DNA from: Limonium bicolor
Taxonomy: Eukaryota; Streptophyta; Magnoliopsida; Caryophyllales; Plumbaginaceae
NCBI GenBank assembly: GCA_023374045.1
Contig: CM041776.1
Span: forward strand, 144,649,296-144,713,295
Direction: 5' to 3'
DNA length: 64,000 nt
The notes beneath the pieces were generated by a model. The model made no database searches. It was not told the origin of the DNA and saw nothing but the letters and a program-made list of their open reading frames with translations. Every line of letters starts with the position of its first letter. Positions within the stretch are counted from its first letter, which is position 1. Positions 44,826 through 55,582 of the stretch are shown here, piece by piece. Both the position numbers and the translations under genes were made by a program.

Positions 44826-45750
44826 TTGTAAAAAAAAACAAACAAGAATGGTTTAAGTAATAAACCCTAGGGGGTGTAATGTGGGTAATCAAGTATAAGT
44901 TAAGACATTAAGACATGTCATATAAACATGTTAAACACTTAATAAATTTGAAGTTAAGTAAGTAATTAACCGACATTCTTAAACATGTATAGGAGTGACC
45001 TACGGTGGAAATCGATCAAAGCAAGGACCAAGGTATGGTTTTCTTGCAGTCTGTTGCCTACCGGTTTACACCGGCTTGTGTGTTGTATGTTTTTCTGTGT
45101 GTTTATGACGTTATAAGACTTAAACATGTAATGAGTTTACAGTTGTTCATATTACTGCAATGTTATGATGTAACTCATTTCCCTTGTGTGTGTCTAACAT
45201 GACTTACCACTTGTTGTGAATTGTTTGTTAAGTTCCACTGTTGAACTTCTAACATGTGCTAACTGGGAAGTGACGAATCCGGTTGTCCGGTCATGCATGT
45301 AAGTTAAGAGTAGATATCTGAATCAGATTCGACTCTTATGTTGTTAAGATTGTCCTCCTTAATTTGGCGTTCGATCTCCCGCTAGCTTCCTCCAAAGCTT
45401 ACCTATTCCGACTTATGATCGGTTTAGTGGGAACATGTGTTGTGTGGTGTGTTCGGGTCACTATATCCGAACCCTCTGTGACTTAAGTTACTCGTTCGAA
45501 TAACAGAACGGTAATGAGTGTGTAACGAGCTTAACATGAGGGTGAACCATTCTCTAGGCTCTTATGTTATTTAACCTTCTTGGTTTGTTATTGTGAGAAG
45601 AGTATCCACTGTGTATGTGATGTTGTGCTACGCAATGATAATGCTATGCCACATGTTATGTTATGTTGTGTTTAAAAATGAATGCCATGTTATCATGACA
45701 ATTAGTTGCGCGTATCCCGGTAGCCGATGGGCTGCGCGTTAACCATACCA

Positions 45751-45796
45751 GCCAAGGGTTGCTGACCCCCTCGGGGGCTCCATATTTTTACTGCAG
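45751..45796 (+). promoter_or_regulatory. Double hairpin with 3'-splice-like site in LTR B
   Basis: CAGC..GCTG is followed by stem CCCCC-TC-GGGGG (45765-45776), then CATATTTTTACTGCAG|GATG. It corresponds in order and spacing to the modules at 2108-2145, 3962-4015, 50041-50110 and 56628-56692. The splice-acceptor role is inferred. Confidence 0.5.
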
Positions 45797-46178
45797 GATG
45801 AGGATCGAAGAAGCAGAGTGGCTGTAGGTCCTAGGCTACAGATGTACTTTTGGTTATTTTGGATGTTGAGCCCAGGATGCGCTTGTGCTCCCGTGGCATT
45901 ATATTTTGATTCCGTTGAAACTACTGTGGCGGTATATTCGGAGTTTACAGTGAAGGAATGTATTTAAATACTTGGTATTGTATATGATGTATTTATGGTT
46001 TTAGTTCTATGCTCGGGAGTCTGATCATCAGACCGGTACACTTGTATTTATTCTGCCTTGTTAACCACGTGGGTGGTTGACGGCGTTGTAGCACCGAAGC
46101 GTTTAGTTATTGTTTAGTTATTTGTTCCACTGCGATTTCAATTAGTTGTGAAGTAAGATGTAGGGGTGTTACAAAAAG

Positions 46179-46204
46179 TGGTATCAGAGCGAAGTATCGC
46201 TCTG
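46179..46204 (+). other. Primer-binding site of element B, overlapped by a perfect hairpin
   Basis: TGGTATCAGAGC (46179-46190) is the initiator Met tRNA site. CAGAGCGA (46185-46192) pairs with TCGCTCTG (46197-46204) around AGTA. Element C has the same arrangement with a different stem (56947-56966). Confidence 0.8.
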
Positions 46205-47065
46205 ATGACTAGAATACCGAGCTTAGGAAAATACCGAGTTAGGAAACCTAACTACAGTTACCTAAGTGAGCAGTTATGGAATGGTTAACCACTAACCAAG
46301 TGTGGAGATACCTTGTTGTCGGGAAAACGTTACAACTGTTGGAACCGATAAGTGTGTAAGCATAATGCTAATAATGTTCGTGTGAATTCAGATGTCAGGT
46401 AGACCGAGAGGTAGAGGCCGCGGAAGCGGTACTGGAGATACGGATGACGAGGGCGAGAATACTACGGCTCAGGTTATGGCCGAAGCTGTAGCGGCCGTCG
46501 TAGCCCAAATGGTCCCACAACTTGTAGCTGCAATTCAGCAGGGGCAATAGCCCGAAGTTCAACCACCACCGCCACCACCACAAGAGACCAACTGGGTCAA
46601 GGCATTGGCAGACTTGAGACCCCCGTCATTTCATGGGAGACCGACCCACGTAAGCTGGAGGCGTACATCTCTGAGTTGGAGACCGCCTACGAGACCTTGG
46701 ATGTGCCTGCTGGGGCCAAGGTCCGTCTTGGCGCTTACTACCTGAAGGGATCGACACAGAGTTGGTTGAAGCTTGTGAGAGAGGACCGGATGGCGGATCC
46801 TCAGTTTGGATGGAGGGAGTACACAGCTCTACTGCGAGCCAAGTATTACCCTGTGCATGTTCAAGAGGCTAAGTGCCTGGAGCTGGATAGTCTGAGGCAG
46901 GGGGACAAGATGTCGGTTGATGAGTACTACACTGCATTCACCGGCCTTATCCACCTGTTACCGGACCTGGGATACTCGAACCGGGTGCTGGTAAACCGTT
47001 TCTACAACAGTCTCAGCCACCGTCTTCGCTATGGGATGGGGCCAGCTGAGTATACTACCTTGCAG

Positions 47066-47169
47066 GTAATTTGAATGAAGTGTGATGTGAATAAGGGTAA
47101 TCCATAAGTGAATATTAATGTGAGTTTGTGAATATGTTTTGCGGGGCATGACTCACATCCTAAATCCAG
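47066..47169 (+). other. Predicted intron 1 of gag (element B)
   Basis: CAG|GTAATTTG to CTAAATCCAG|G, 104 bp, AT-rich, with stops in all frames. The flanking gag frames join without shift (ACC TTG CAG then GAG TGC TAT). Confidence 0.65.
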
Positions 47170-47432
47170 GAGTGCTATCATGCCGCTGCTAAGGTCGAGA
47201 TTACCGTCCGTCTGAGGGACGAGGAGAATGCGCACAAGCGCAAGGCCACGAGCGAGGGCCAGAGTCCGCAGGGGTACGGGGGAGGAAAGAAGAAGAAGAA
47301 AACCTTATCCCCAACCCCAGAAGAGTCAGCACCAGGGTGACAAGGGCCAAGCCCAGACCACCACAGCTGAGGAGCCATTGAAGCTCACATATGCTTATGC
47401 GGCGAAACCCCTACGCTTTTACCCACCAAAGG

Positions 47433-47515
47433 GTAATTATTTAATCATGTGTGACAAGTTGAAGTATATGTTGTTAAGTTATGAAGTAAGTATTGATTGT
47501 GTACTGTGATAGCAG
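47433..47515 (+). other. Predicted intron 2 of gag (element B)
   Basis: AAGG|GTAATT to GATAGCAG|C, 83 bp, AT-rich. It joins the RFYPPK frame to the zinc-knuckle exon in frame. Confidence 0.6.
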
Positions 47516-47857
47516 CTAGCACGGGCTCTGGACCGGAGCGCCACTACTACTGTAAGTGGTGTAACGGAGACCACCCCGGCAAGGACTGCAAGGGAAACGA
47601 CGTGCAGTGTCGTTACTGCGAGAAATGGGGTCACCGTGACTACGAGTGTTACCGGAACCCCAACAGCAGAGTCAACAAGCCCAAGGGGCAGTGGAAGGGT
47701 AAGGCCACAGCGACTATTGATGGCCCGAAGACGGCTAACCAGCCACCCACAGATCAGAGGGGCACTGATTCCCAGAAGGGGAAGGGGTCGGGACCTAGCA
47801 AGGCCACCCTGCACGTGGTGGACCGGTATGAGGCGCCAGGGCCCTCTTCTAGACCAG

Positions 47858-48004
47858 GTACCGCCTAAACTGTTGAATGAAATAAGTGATTGCATACCGT
47901 ATTTCATGCATGTGTGTATTAGTGAGTCCAATTGTATTATTATGTGAGTAAAGAGTTAAAGTATAGTGTGAAAGTCACCTAATTAGGTAATTCTGAACTT
48001 AAAG
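47858..48004 (+). other. Predicted intron joining gag to the AlkB exon
   Basis: CCAG|GTACCG (donor) to ACTTAAAG|GAACC (acceptor), 147 bp, AT-rich. The donor leaves one base of a Gly codon (phase 1). The acceptor exon supplies GA and continues ACC TTC AAT, the same frame that leads into the ATG at 48082 and on to the 48201-48208 frameshift. Its acceptor has a weak pyrimidine tract, which lowers confidence. Confidence 0.45.
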
Positions 48005-48742
48005 GAACCTTCAATATATGTTATCCAATCCCACCCACACCAAACCCAGAAGAAACCACCATCAACATCACTGACTTTCCAATGGAGCAAAGTCAGGTTA
48101 TCCAGCCAGGTATGATACTCTTAAATGGATACCTGACACTGGAAGCACAAGTCCATATCATCAGACGATGCAATGAACTTGGAGCAACACCTGGAGGTTT
48201 CTACACCTGAATACCCGAGCGGATCAAGAATGAAATTGAAGATGATGTGCATGGGTAAGGACTGGAATCCTTACACCAAGACATATCAAGAAGTGCGAGC
48301 TGAAGACGGAGCAACTGTACCGATGATACCTGAGGAGTTCCTTGCGGTCGTTAACCATGCCGTGGGAATTGCTCAGCAAGTTGAAACAGATTCAATTCCA
48401 AGTGTTAAAGCAGATTTGTGTATTGTGAACTTCTACCAGAAAGGTGGACGATTAGGTTTACACCAAGATAAGGACGAGTCACCCGAGTCTCTAAGTAAGG
48501 GAGTACCCGTGGTGTCTTGGTCCATTGGTGATACCGCAGTGTTTATATATGGCGAGCAGAAGCGTGCTGACCTCGTAAGGAAGTTAGTGTTGAAATCAGG
48601 AGATGTACTAATCATGGGTGGGCAGTCAAGGATGCTATATCATGGCATCAGGAAGATCAAACTGAATACCGCACCGTCGGCAGTGATCAATGCCACACAC
48701 ATGAAACCCGGACGTTTGAACTTGACCTTCAGACAGTTTTAA
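48005..48742 (+). CDS. AlkB-like 2-oxoglutarate/Fe(II) dioxygenase carried by element B
   Basis: The frame from 48173 (189 codons) contains a full AlkB-type catalytic core. It has LKMMCMGKDWNP (residues 22-33), the N-x-Y motif (N86, Y88), the iron-binding HQD (H97, D99) followed by KDES, and PVVSWSIGD (112-120). Then come SGDVLIMGGQSRMLYHGI with the second iron His (H157) and the closing GRLNLTFRQF with R181 and R187 (2-oxoglutarate and substrate Arg). It resembles the ALKBH1-like branch of plants. The upstream frame (ATG 48082, VIQPGMILLNGYL) supplies the usual N-terminal strand. One small indel in 48201-48208 shifts it against the catalytic frame. Known AlkB proteins oxidatively remove methyl groups from nucleic acids. 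It lies between gag and protease, and a splice from 47857 to 48005 would fuse it in frame to gag. Confidence 0.85.
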
Positions 48743-48910
48743 AGCCTTGTATAATTGTGTAATGTGTTAAGCCAGTGTATGTTAAGGATATTATATATGT
48801 GTTAGTTATGACAACAGTGTAAACCAACGTATAATGTAAGAAGAGTGTGTTAATGAATAAAGTGAAGTTGTTGAAGTATATCAACCGTGTTGTTACCCAA
48901 TACTTATTAG
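48743..48910 (+). other. Non-coding stretch between AlkB and protease, intron-like
   Basis: AT-rich DNA ending CCCAATACTTATTAG|TTTGCC. The protease frame is open from 48911 (FANEFGCALGTGG). This acceptor would not be in phase with the donor at 47857, so the gag-protease junction may use another site (for example GAGGCAG at 48974) or a separate transcript. Confidence 0.4.
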
Positions 48911-49799
48911 TTTGCCAATGAATTTGGCTGTGCTCTCGGAACGGGAGGTATACTGAGTATCTGCAATGAGGCAGAAGCCAGCAAGAGCGGCACAATCCTC
49001 ACCGGTACCTTTCTAGTCAATGGCGTGGACGCTTCGATCTTGTTCGACTCCGGAGCCTCTCATACATTTATTTCGCTATCCTTTGCGAAGAGGCTGGGGT
49101 TAGACGGTGATGAGATGCCAGACTTCCTAGTCACTCTCCCGTCGAAAGAGCGGATCAGGTGTACCCGCTACCACCGAGATGTTGTTGTACGAATCAGAGG
49201 TGAAGAGTTCCCGATCGACTTGATAGAGTTCGACGGACTTGGTTTTGATGTGATTGTCGGGATGAACTGGTTGGAGCGGTACAAGGGCAGAATCCTGTGT
49301 GCCGAGCATCGTCTGCTCCTTCGGAGTCCATCTGGGGTTACTATATCTTACCGCCAGAGGCCCAGGAAGCCTTCGACTCAGATCATCACCGCCATGGCTA
49401 TGTGTCGTGAACTACGACGAGGGAGTGATGTATACCTCTGCTATGTCCAGGACATAGAGAGAGATCCAGAGTTTAGTCCTGATGTGCTGGTAGTGTCGGA
49501 GTTTCCTGATGTATTTCCTAAGGAACTGCCGGGCATGCCGCCAGCACGGGAAGTAGAATTTGAAATTGATTTGGTTCCGGGCACCGGACCAATTGCGAAG
49601 GCGCCCTATCGTATGGCTCCAGCAGAAATGACAGAGCTCAAGGAGCAGCTGAGAGACCTACTCGACAAGGGATTTATCCGCCCTAGCGTGTCACCATGGG
49701 GAGCGCCGATCCTCTTCGTGAAGAAGAAGACGGTAGTCTCCGCCTGTGTATTGACTATCGAGAACCGAATGCAGTTACGGTGAAGAACCGTTACCCTTT
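48911..49799 (+). pseudogene. pol: Protease and N-terminal RT of element B, truncated
   Basis: The protease has the catalytic LFDSGASHTFIS block (about 49040-49075) and VIVGMNWLERYKG. A linker with SEFPDVFPKELPGMPP leads to the RT start: [13 protein letters not shown], a [17 protein letters not shown] block and ILFVKKK. A base is missing near 49730, so the following DGS-type motif and LCIDYRE block are read in the next frame. At 49800 LTR D interrupts the gene. RT palm, RNase H and integrase of B are not in the window. The frame (49025-49783) is otherwise clean, so this copy is younger than element A. Confidence 0.9.
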
Positions 49800-51118
49800 T
49801 GTAACACCCCTATTTAACATATTTATAGCAGAAATAAAATACTAAAGGCGTACAGATCATCGGGTTCCAAACACCCGGTACCAAACCTCACCAAAATACA
49901 ACTTAATGATTACAACTGTCACGGCCTGAACCTCGAGAAAACTTAACAAAAGTACAACAGTAATAAAACATATAAACCCTCAAAACCTAATCCCATCCCA
50001 ATCACTCGTTTCTTCGTGGCCACCTGTAAAATAACTCGTACCTGCAAGATAAAACCAAGCAGCCCACCCCAAGAGGGGTGGGTCAGTTCCCTGGAATGGA
50101 ACTGGTACGATCCTCCAAAACAAACTTATAATACAATTCTTAAATAATTAATAGCAGGAAAATAAACACTTAAACCACACAGAGGAACAAGGCATTTCAC
50201 AAATCACCAACCAAGATAACATGATAAGAATAAAGGTTAATAACAGAAAAGTAAAGTTAGTAAAACAAAACCACATCAAGTGTTAGTGAGCATCCATTGC
50301 CTTAGTTAAACCCAATTCCCGTCAGGAGTAGAAAGACTCTGATAGTCACAAAGGACTAGGAATAATAAGATAGATCCAAGGATCAATAACTCAAGAGTGG
50401 AATAATTCAAATGGGAGAGATGGCCCCCACCGCCAAATATAAATGTCCGTATGGACGAGGGATATACAACCCCCTGCTGTCATATTAAAAATGTCCTGGT
50501 GGACGAGGGATATACAGCCCCCTGCTGTCAAATATAAATGCCCCTATGGGCGAGGGATATACAACCCCCTGCTGTCAAATATAAATGCCCCTATGGGCGA
50601 GGGATATACAGCCCCCTACTGTTACCATTGAAGACGCGCGCACGTCGAAACCTCAAGAACCAGCTCATGGATGAAACGATATCCAGAGTCGAAAGAAGAA
50701 TTTACCAAAGTTGACCTTTTCCAAATTCCCACCAGATCACTAACTACCCAGAGCAATACCAAAACACTCAGTCCTACAGAGTGCAGAAGCGTAAACCCCA
50801 AGCAGTCAATGTCCAATGGAACAACCAAAGAGAAGGAACCAATACCCAAGTGAGTTTCACATTCAAGGCTCAGTTAGTCACACAAGCTGAGTTAGTCACA
50901 CAACCATTTTCTTTTGGAAATTCCTCGTAAAGTCAGTTAGCGTTTTTCGAAAACGTCTCATAAGTCAATCAGCAAAAGTAACGGAGTACGAGAAATCGTA
51001 CAAAACATTCCACAAAGTCCAAAACACAACAAGCTGAGTACGAGAAATCGTACCTGGTATGTGAAGAACAATAAATAACTCGAATAAGTGATTCCCCAAT
51101 AGTAACCTATAATTAAGG
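49800..51118 (-). mobile_element. LTR 'D' 3' portion, minus strand, interrupted by element C
   Basis: It begins TGTAACACCCCTATT after a CCTTT target candidate (49795-49799). Its sequence is the reverse complement of a relative of the last 1.5 kb of LTR C: the same TTCCAAACACCCGGTACCAA stretch near the end, the hairpin and splice-like module (50041-50110), four tandem GGACGAGGGATATACA units (50440-50625), an ACTCAGTCCTACAGAGTGCA block (50768-50787) and two GTACGAGAAATCGTAC palindromes (50986 and 51038). It is cut at 51119 by element C. The open frames across it are not gene-like. Confidence 0.8.
50041..50110 (-). promoter_or_regulatory. Double hairpin with 3'-splice-like site in LTR D
   Basis: On the minus strand: CAGTTCC..GGGAACTG, then CCACCCC-TCTT-GGGGTGG, then GCTGCTTGGTTTTATCTTGCAG|GTACGAG. 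It is nearly the same as the module of LTR C. Confidence 0.5.
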
Positions 51119-52661
51119 TGAAATACCCCTAAATTAATTTAAATTAATTTAGGGGATTTCTTTTATTAAACCTTTAATAATACTATTAAGTATTAAATTA
51201 TTATATGGAATTATGAATATTAAATTATTATATGGAATTATGAATATTAAATTAATATAAGGGGTTGTGAAATTTATTTAGGGGTTTTCTCCTAATTATA
51301 TATATTGTATAGTATTATGAATTTAATAATAAGATTTATAAGTCAATAAATCTTGGGGAAATTTCTAAACACTCCAAATATATTTAAAGATTTTAGGAAG
51401 TGTTGGAACATTGTTTTGAAACATAAAAGTCAATATAAAATTCTAGAAACCTTAAAGCTTATTAAGCCTTGCTAGAGCTGACTTTTTGAGAATGGTCAAA
51501 CCAGGCCATTAAACCTATACCAATAAATAGGTTATGAAAAACCATGAAGATCGATAAAAATAACGTCTAAAACGGATCATCCTAGCCAAAGTTATGCTAG
51601 ATTGAAGTTTTGAATCAAAATTTTAAGAAGTGCCACGTGTCACTCTGTAATGGGTCGCCCACACTTAGCCGATTTCCTTCCCTGATTTTGGTAACCGATT
51701 TCACTTCCTAGCCCTAACTTTAGACGGCTATAACTTTCACATCTCTCAATATTTTTCCATGCCGTCTTCACCACTCTCTTCTCCTACAATTACTCTTTCC
51801 AACCATTACTCATACAAACCCTAGATCCTTCTAAGTCAACCGGGAAATCGAGCCAAAGTAGCCACCTTGCTAGGCTGTTTCCAGAATTCCGGAATTTCCT
51901 TCGTTTTCAGGTAACTTGCGTCGATCATAACTTCTTCGTTAATCAACCAAAATTCGATTTCTTTAGCTCGTTGTAAAGATCTCTAATCCCTCTACAATTT
52001 TCGTGTTTATGCCCAAGTCTGAATCGCAACCAGTTGGGAGATATAGAGGTCTAAAGTTTCGGTTTCAACAGCACATAAAATAACACCGAAACAGGAAGGT
52101 AAACTCGTGTTTTGTAACTTTAAAATCTTTTTGTATGGTGCGACTTAGGATTAGTTCTAGTTATCAATGTGTAGAGCTAAGTTTCATCTTTCTATTGAGC
52201 CAATTAACAAAGCCTAAATCGATCTGTACAATAACTTATAGATCCTCGAAGTTGGCTTCACGAACTGATCGGAAGCTCGAGTTTTTCCAGAACCCTTCTC
52301 GAATTCTCCTCCGATATTGCAATTCCGGTGAGTGTTTCCTCAAACTTCCGTTGTTGCTAATTTATACTTCATTGTCGACCTAACCCATGTGCCAATTTAG
52401 TCAATTTCGTGTTAGGCTAGGAGAATTTGGAGGAATTGCATTCGATTTTATTCTGTACCAAAATAAAAACCTAACTCTCGAATCAGTTTCGAATCTTGGT
52501 GTATACTGTATTAAAATTGGGGAAATTGGTACCAATAGAACCGGAATTTGATTACGAATCCATAGAAACAAGATCACTCGATTTCGTTCTATAGATTAGG
52601 AGTTCATCGATTTAGTACTCGGGTTGCAATTTAGAATCGGGGAAGAACTTGAGTTTCAGGG

Positions 52662-52698
52662 ACCGTCCGATCAGAGTTTAAAAGGATTGGACGGTCCA
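52662..52698 (+). repeat. Palindrome in LTR C
   Basis: GGGACCGTCCGATCAG pairs through GGACCGTCC with GGACGGTCC across a 17-nt loop. It is conserved in the 3' LTR near 60460-60500. It is a single copy, unlike the arrays in LTRs A, B, B' and E. Confidence 0.6.
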
Positions 52699-53538
52699 TA
52701 TTAGATCTGGCGATTTAAAGTTGTTTTAGGGTTTTATAAATTCCAGTAAATAGTCTTAACTTGTTGGGTTAATTTAAATATCTTCCCGAATGTATTTTGA
52801 CTTGAAATTTTAACCATAGATTCCTTATTTAATATAGTTTATTTGATGTAAATTATTATGGCTTTGGAGTTTTTAAACATAAGTTATGATTTTTACAAGT
52901 TACGGTTTTTTCTGGAATTATTCGGTTAAATAAGAAGATATTTTTACGAAATAAAATTTTTATAATATGTCTAAAATGTTATAGTTACTGTATATTAAAT
53001 TTGGGAATTTTTGGGCAATGGTAAAAGGTTTTAAAAATTGTGTTTATAGTTTTTCATAAGAATAACCTATAATAAGGTTTTAATGTAATCAAAAATTAAA
53101 GTGTAGTTGATTAATGAACTTTATAGGTTGGGGAAAATATAATAAGACTAATTAACATTTAATACAGTATGTTTATAAATATTTTGGGTATTCACTTTAA
53201 GTGAAGTAAAAATTGTTACATATACTTATATATATATTTATATGAGAGAAAAAAATAGAAACTTATATTAATCAACGAATTTAACTAAACTACATTTTAT
53301 TTATTATATGGAAGCTAATACGTTTAACTAAAACTAAGGGAAATACTTTATTTTATAAACCATAAATCAGTTGTGGATATGTCTAAAAGATATTAAATAT
53401 AATTAAATACAATAGAATTTCTTGAAGAATGTTCTGGATAAATCTTAATATATGTAGATATATATATATATTCATATATATAAATACAATAAAAATAGAT
53501 AAGGGAAATAACATTCCTTGTGAGAAATATAATAGGAA

Positions 53539-53576
<38 letters not shown>

Positions 53577-55331
53577 ATATATATATAGAAATTATAAATA
53601 CCTAATAGAAATGTAATATGAAGGAATTAATGAGTTAAACTAAACCTCTACATATACTAATAATAGAGTACTATATGAGGTGGTATTATTTTATGGTTAT
53701 GAACTGAGTTTTAGTTACCTTTGAGTTTCTAGGATTTATATTAACGATATTAAAATACATGTATAGTATTAGTTGTCAACGACCAGGATGTAAATCTTAA
53801 ATTGGGATTAAGTAATTAATAAGTTAAAACTTAGGAAAATTGTGATTACATAAAATGTTGTACAAATAGATCTTATTCTATAATTAATGTTAAACAAGTA
53901 ATACGTTTACATCTAGATGTTCTTATTATATAAACCATAGTAAAATAAGTAAAATACTTTTACATCTAAACGTGTGGTGGATTAGTAAGTCTATATTTAA
54001 TCATTTCTTAACATTTATGGTAGTGAGATATAACTTAATGTTTTAAGATAGAATCATTAAAAGGATTATGATATATTCTATATTAAACGATGATTTGGAC
54101 ATTTATCTAAATTATTATCCTTAAGTTTCTTAGAATTAGGTAAGCCATATAAAATACATTTATTACCAATATTCAGGATGTGAGTTTACATGTAGGTGAG
54201 GTATTTAGTAGTGAGAATTTATAGGAAGGTTCATAATAGGAATTTTATACCTAAAACCTTTGAACCTTCTATTAGGTAAAACTGAGTTACATAAGATATT
54301 ATATTGATATACTTTACGGTAATGGGAAATAATGATATGTTATTTTGAATATAAAATAAGGGAATATTCATATATATTGTCTTATTATTTAATTAACAAT
54401 TTCACTTACGAACCAGAATTTAATTCTTTGATAAATTCTACTTTGTGTAGATATATTGTCCATCCTAAATACAATAAAGGAAATTAATTTATTAAGTTAT
54501 TTCTTTGAAACCTTAGGTTTTGTACAGCAGTTTAAAACATATTTAAGGTTTAAGGTTATTGAAGTTTAGTACAAAAGGATTGTACATGGTCTATAGAGAG
54601 AATGTGTGTTAAATAAAACATTTAGGAGATTAAGGTAAGTAAAGCTACATACAAGGTTATATTTAAACACCTTATTATAGGTAATAATTAAGCGAATGAT
54701 ATACCTGTGGATACTAAGTAAAAGAGTTGGAAGGGTTTGAGTTAATTAAAATATAGTTGTTTCAGGATGAAGAGTAATTGAACATCTTAAGGCAAGATAA
54801 TTAAATGGTTATAATATTAAGTCATTCTAAAGTAAAGATAAAATAATTGAGTCTAGTAGTTGTCTCTAAATTCTAAGATCAATGAAGTTGTAACGAAATG
54901 CAGCTACGACACTATGATTCCGATATACAGGTTGTAGGTCTTAATTCAGTTAAGGGGAAGACTTAATCATAAAGGATATCTAGTAAAATTGATAAGATAC
55001 CTAATCATTACCTTATGGAATAATAGTATAGTATTCTAAGATAAATCCATCATAGGTTATAATACGATGTCTGTCCTAAAGTAAGAATAAAGGTATTAAG
55101 CTTAAGGGTGATTATTGAGATTCTAAGACTAACTGAGTAATATAAATACACTTAAGATATAAAGGTATTAATGTGAGAACTACGGTTAAGTATTAGTAGT
55201 GGATAAGAGTGAGGAATCTATTTAAGTTTGACTTAGGGTATAAGTTATTGATGATAGATTACCTTTAATATTCTTCAGAGTACTGTTGATTGTTTACGCA
55301 AGTTGTCTAGAGCTGCTACAGCGTTATCCAG

Positions 55332-55399
55332 GTACGATTTCTCGTACTCCGATATTTTTACTGATTGACTTGTGGAATGTTTTGTACGATTTCTCGTAC
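55332..55399 (+). repeat. Two copies of a perfect hairpin in LTR C
   Basis: GTACGATTTCTCGTAC occurs at 55332-55347 and 55384-55399 (stem GTACGA/TCGTAC, loop TTTC). It is present twice again in the 3' LTR (near 63098 and 63149) and twice in LTR D on the minus strand (50986 and 51038), with the same loop and similar spacing. Confidence 0.75.
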
Positions 55400-55582
55400 T
55401 CAGCTTGTTGTGTTATGGACTTTATGGAATGTTTTGGAACACCAACTGATCTTGAATGGGTTTCAGAATGAGACTGTTGTGTGACTAACTGAGCTTGATG
55501 TGACTAACTGAGCCTGTATGTGAAACTTCCTTGGTTATTGGTTCCTCCTATCTAGTTGTTTCACTAGATATTAACTGCCTAG

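Larger units (their letters stand above)
42224..46173 (+). mobile_element. Element B, 5' LTR (3.95 kb)
   Basis: It starts TGAAATACCCCAAACC and ends GGGGTGTTACA. Features in order: TATA box TATAAATA at 42845-42852; a pyrimidine-rich leader (42875-42945); 5' splice-like sites TAG|GTAAGG (about 43169), AAG|GTAAAA (43336) and GAG|GTAAAT (43512); and a palindrome array (44480-44825). Then come the hairpin and splice-like module (45751-45796) and a 375-bp end region. It is homologous to the minus-strand LTR B' at 3634-7725. The rest of element B lies 3' and is truncated at 49799. Confidence 0.85.
46392..47857 (+). pseudogene. gag: gag of element B, with two or more introns
   Basis: It starts MSGRPRGRGRG at 46392. 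A TAG (46548) replaces a Gln codon and a frameshift lies near 46640. The retrotransposon-gag core follows: YYLKGSTQSWLKLV, a FGWREYTALLRAKYYP block and SVDEYYTAFTGL. The frame then meets LQ|GTAATT; skipping 47066-47169 joins it to ECYHAAAKVEI. A second intron fits 47433-47515 (GTAATT..ATAGCAG). The next exon has two zinc knuckles, CKWCNGDHPGKDC (one residue short of the usual spacing) and CRYCEKWGHRDYEC. A likely 5' splice site CCAG|GTACCG ends it at 47857, 9 bp before a stop. Another frameshift lies within 47230-47330. Introns inside gag are unusual for this group. Confidence 0.75.

Noticed and set aside
53530..53600. (AT)n runs as regulatory or origin-like sites (also 14633, 18986, 57178)
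   Set aside because: Simple microsatellites in AT-rich LTR DNA; lengths differ between sister LTRs.
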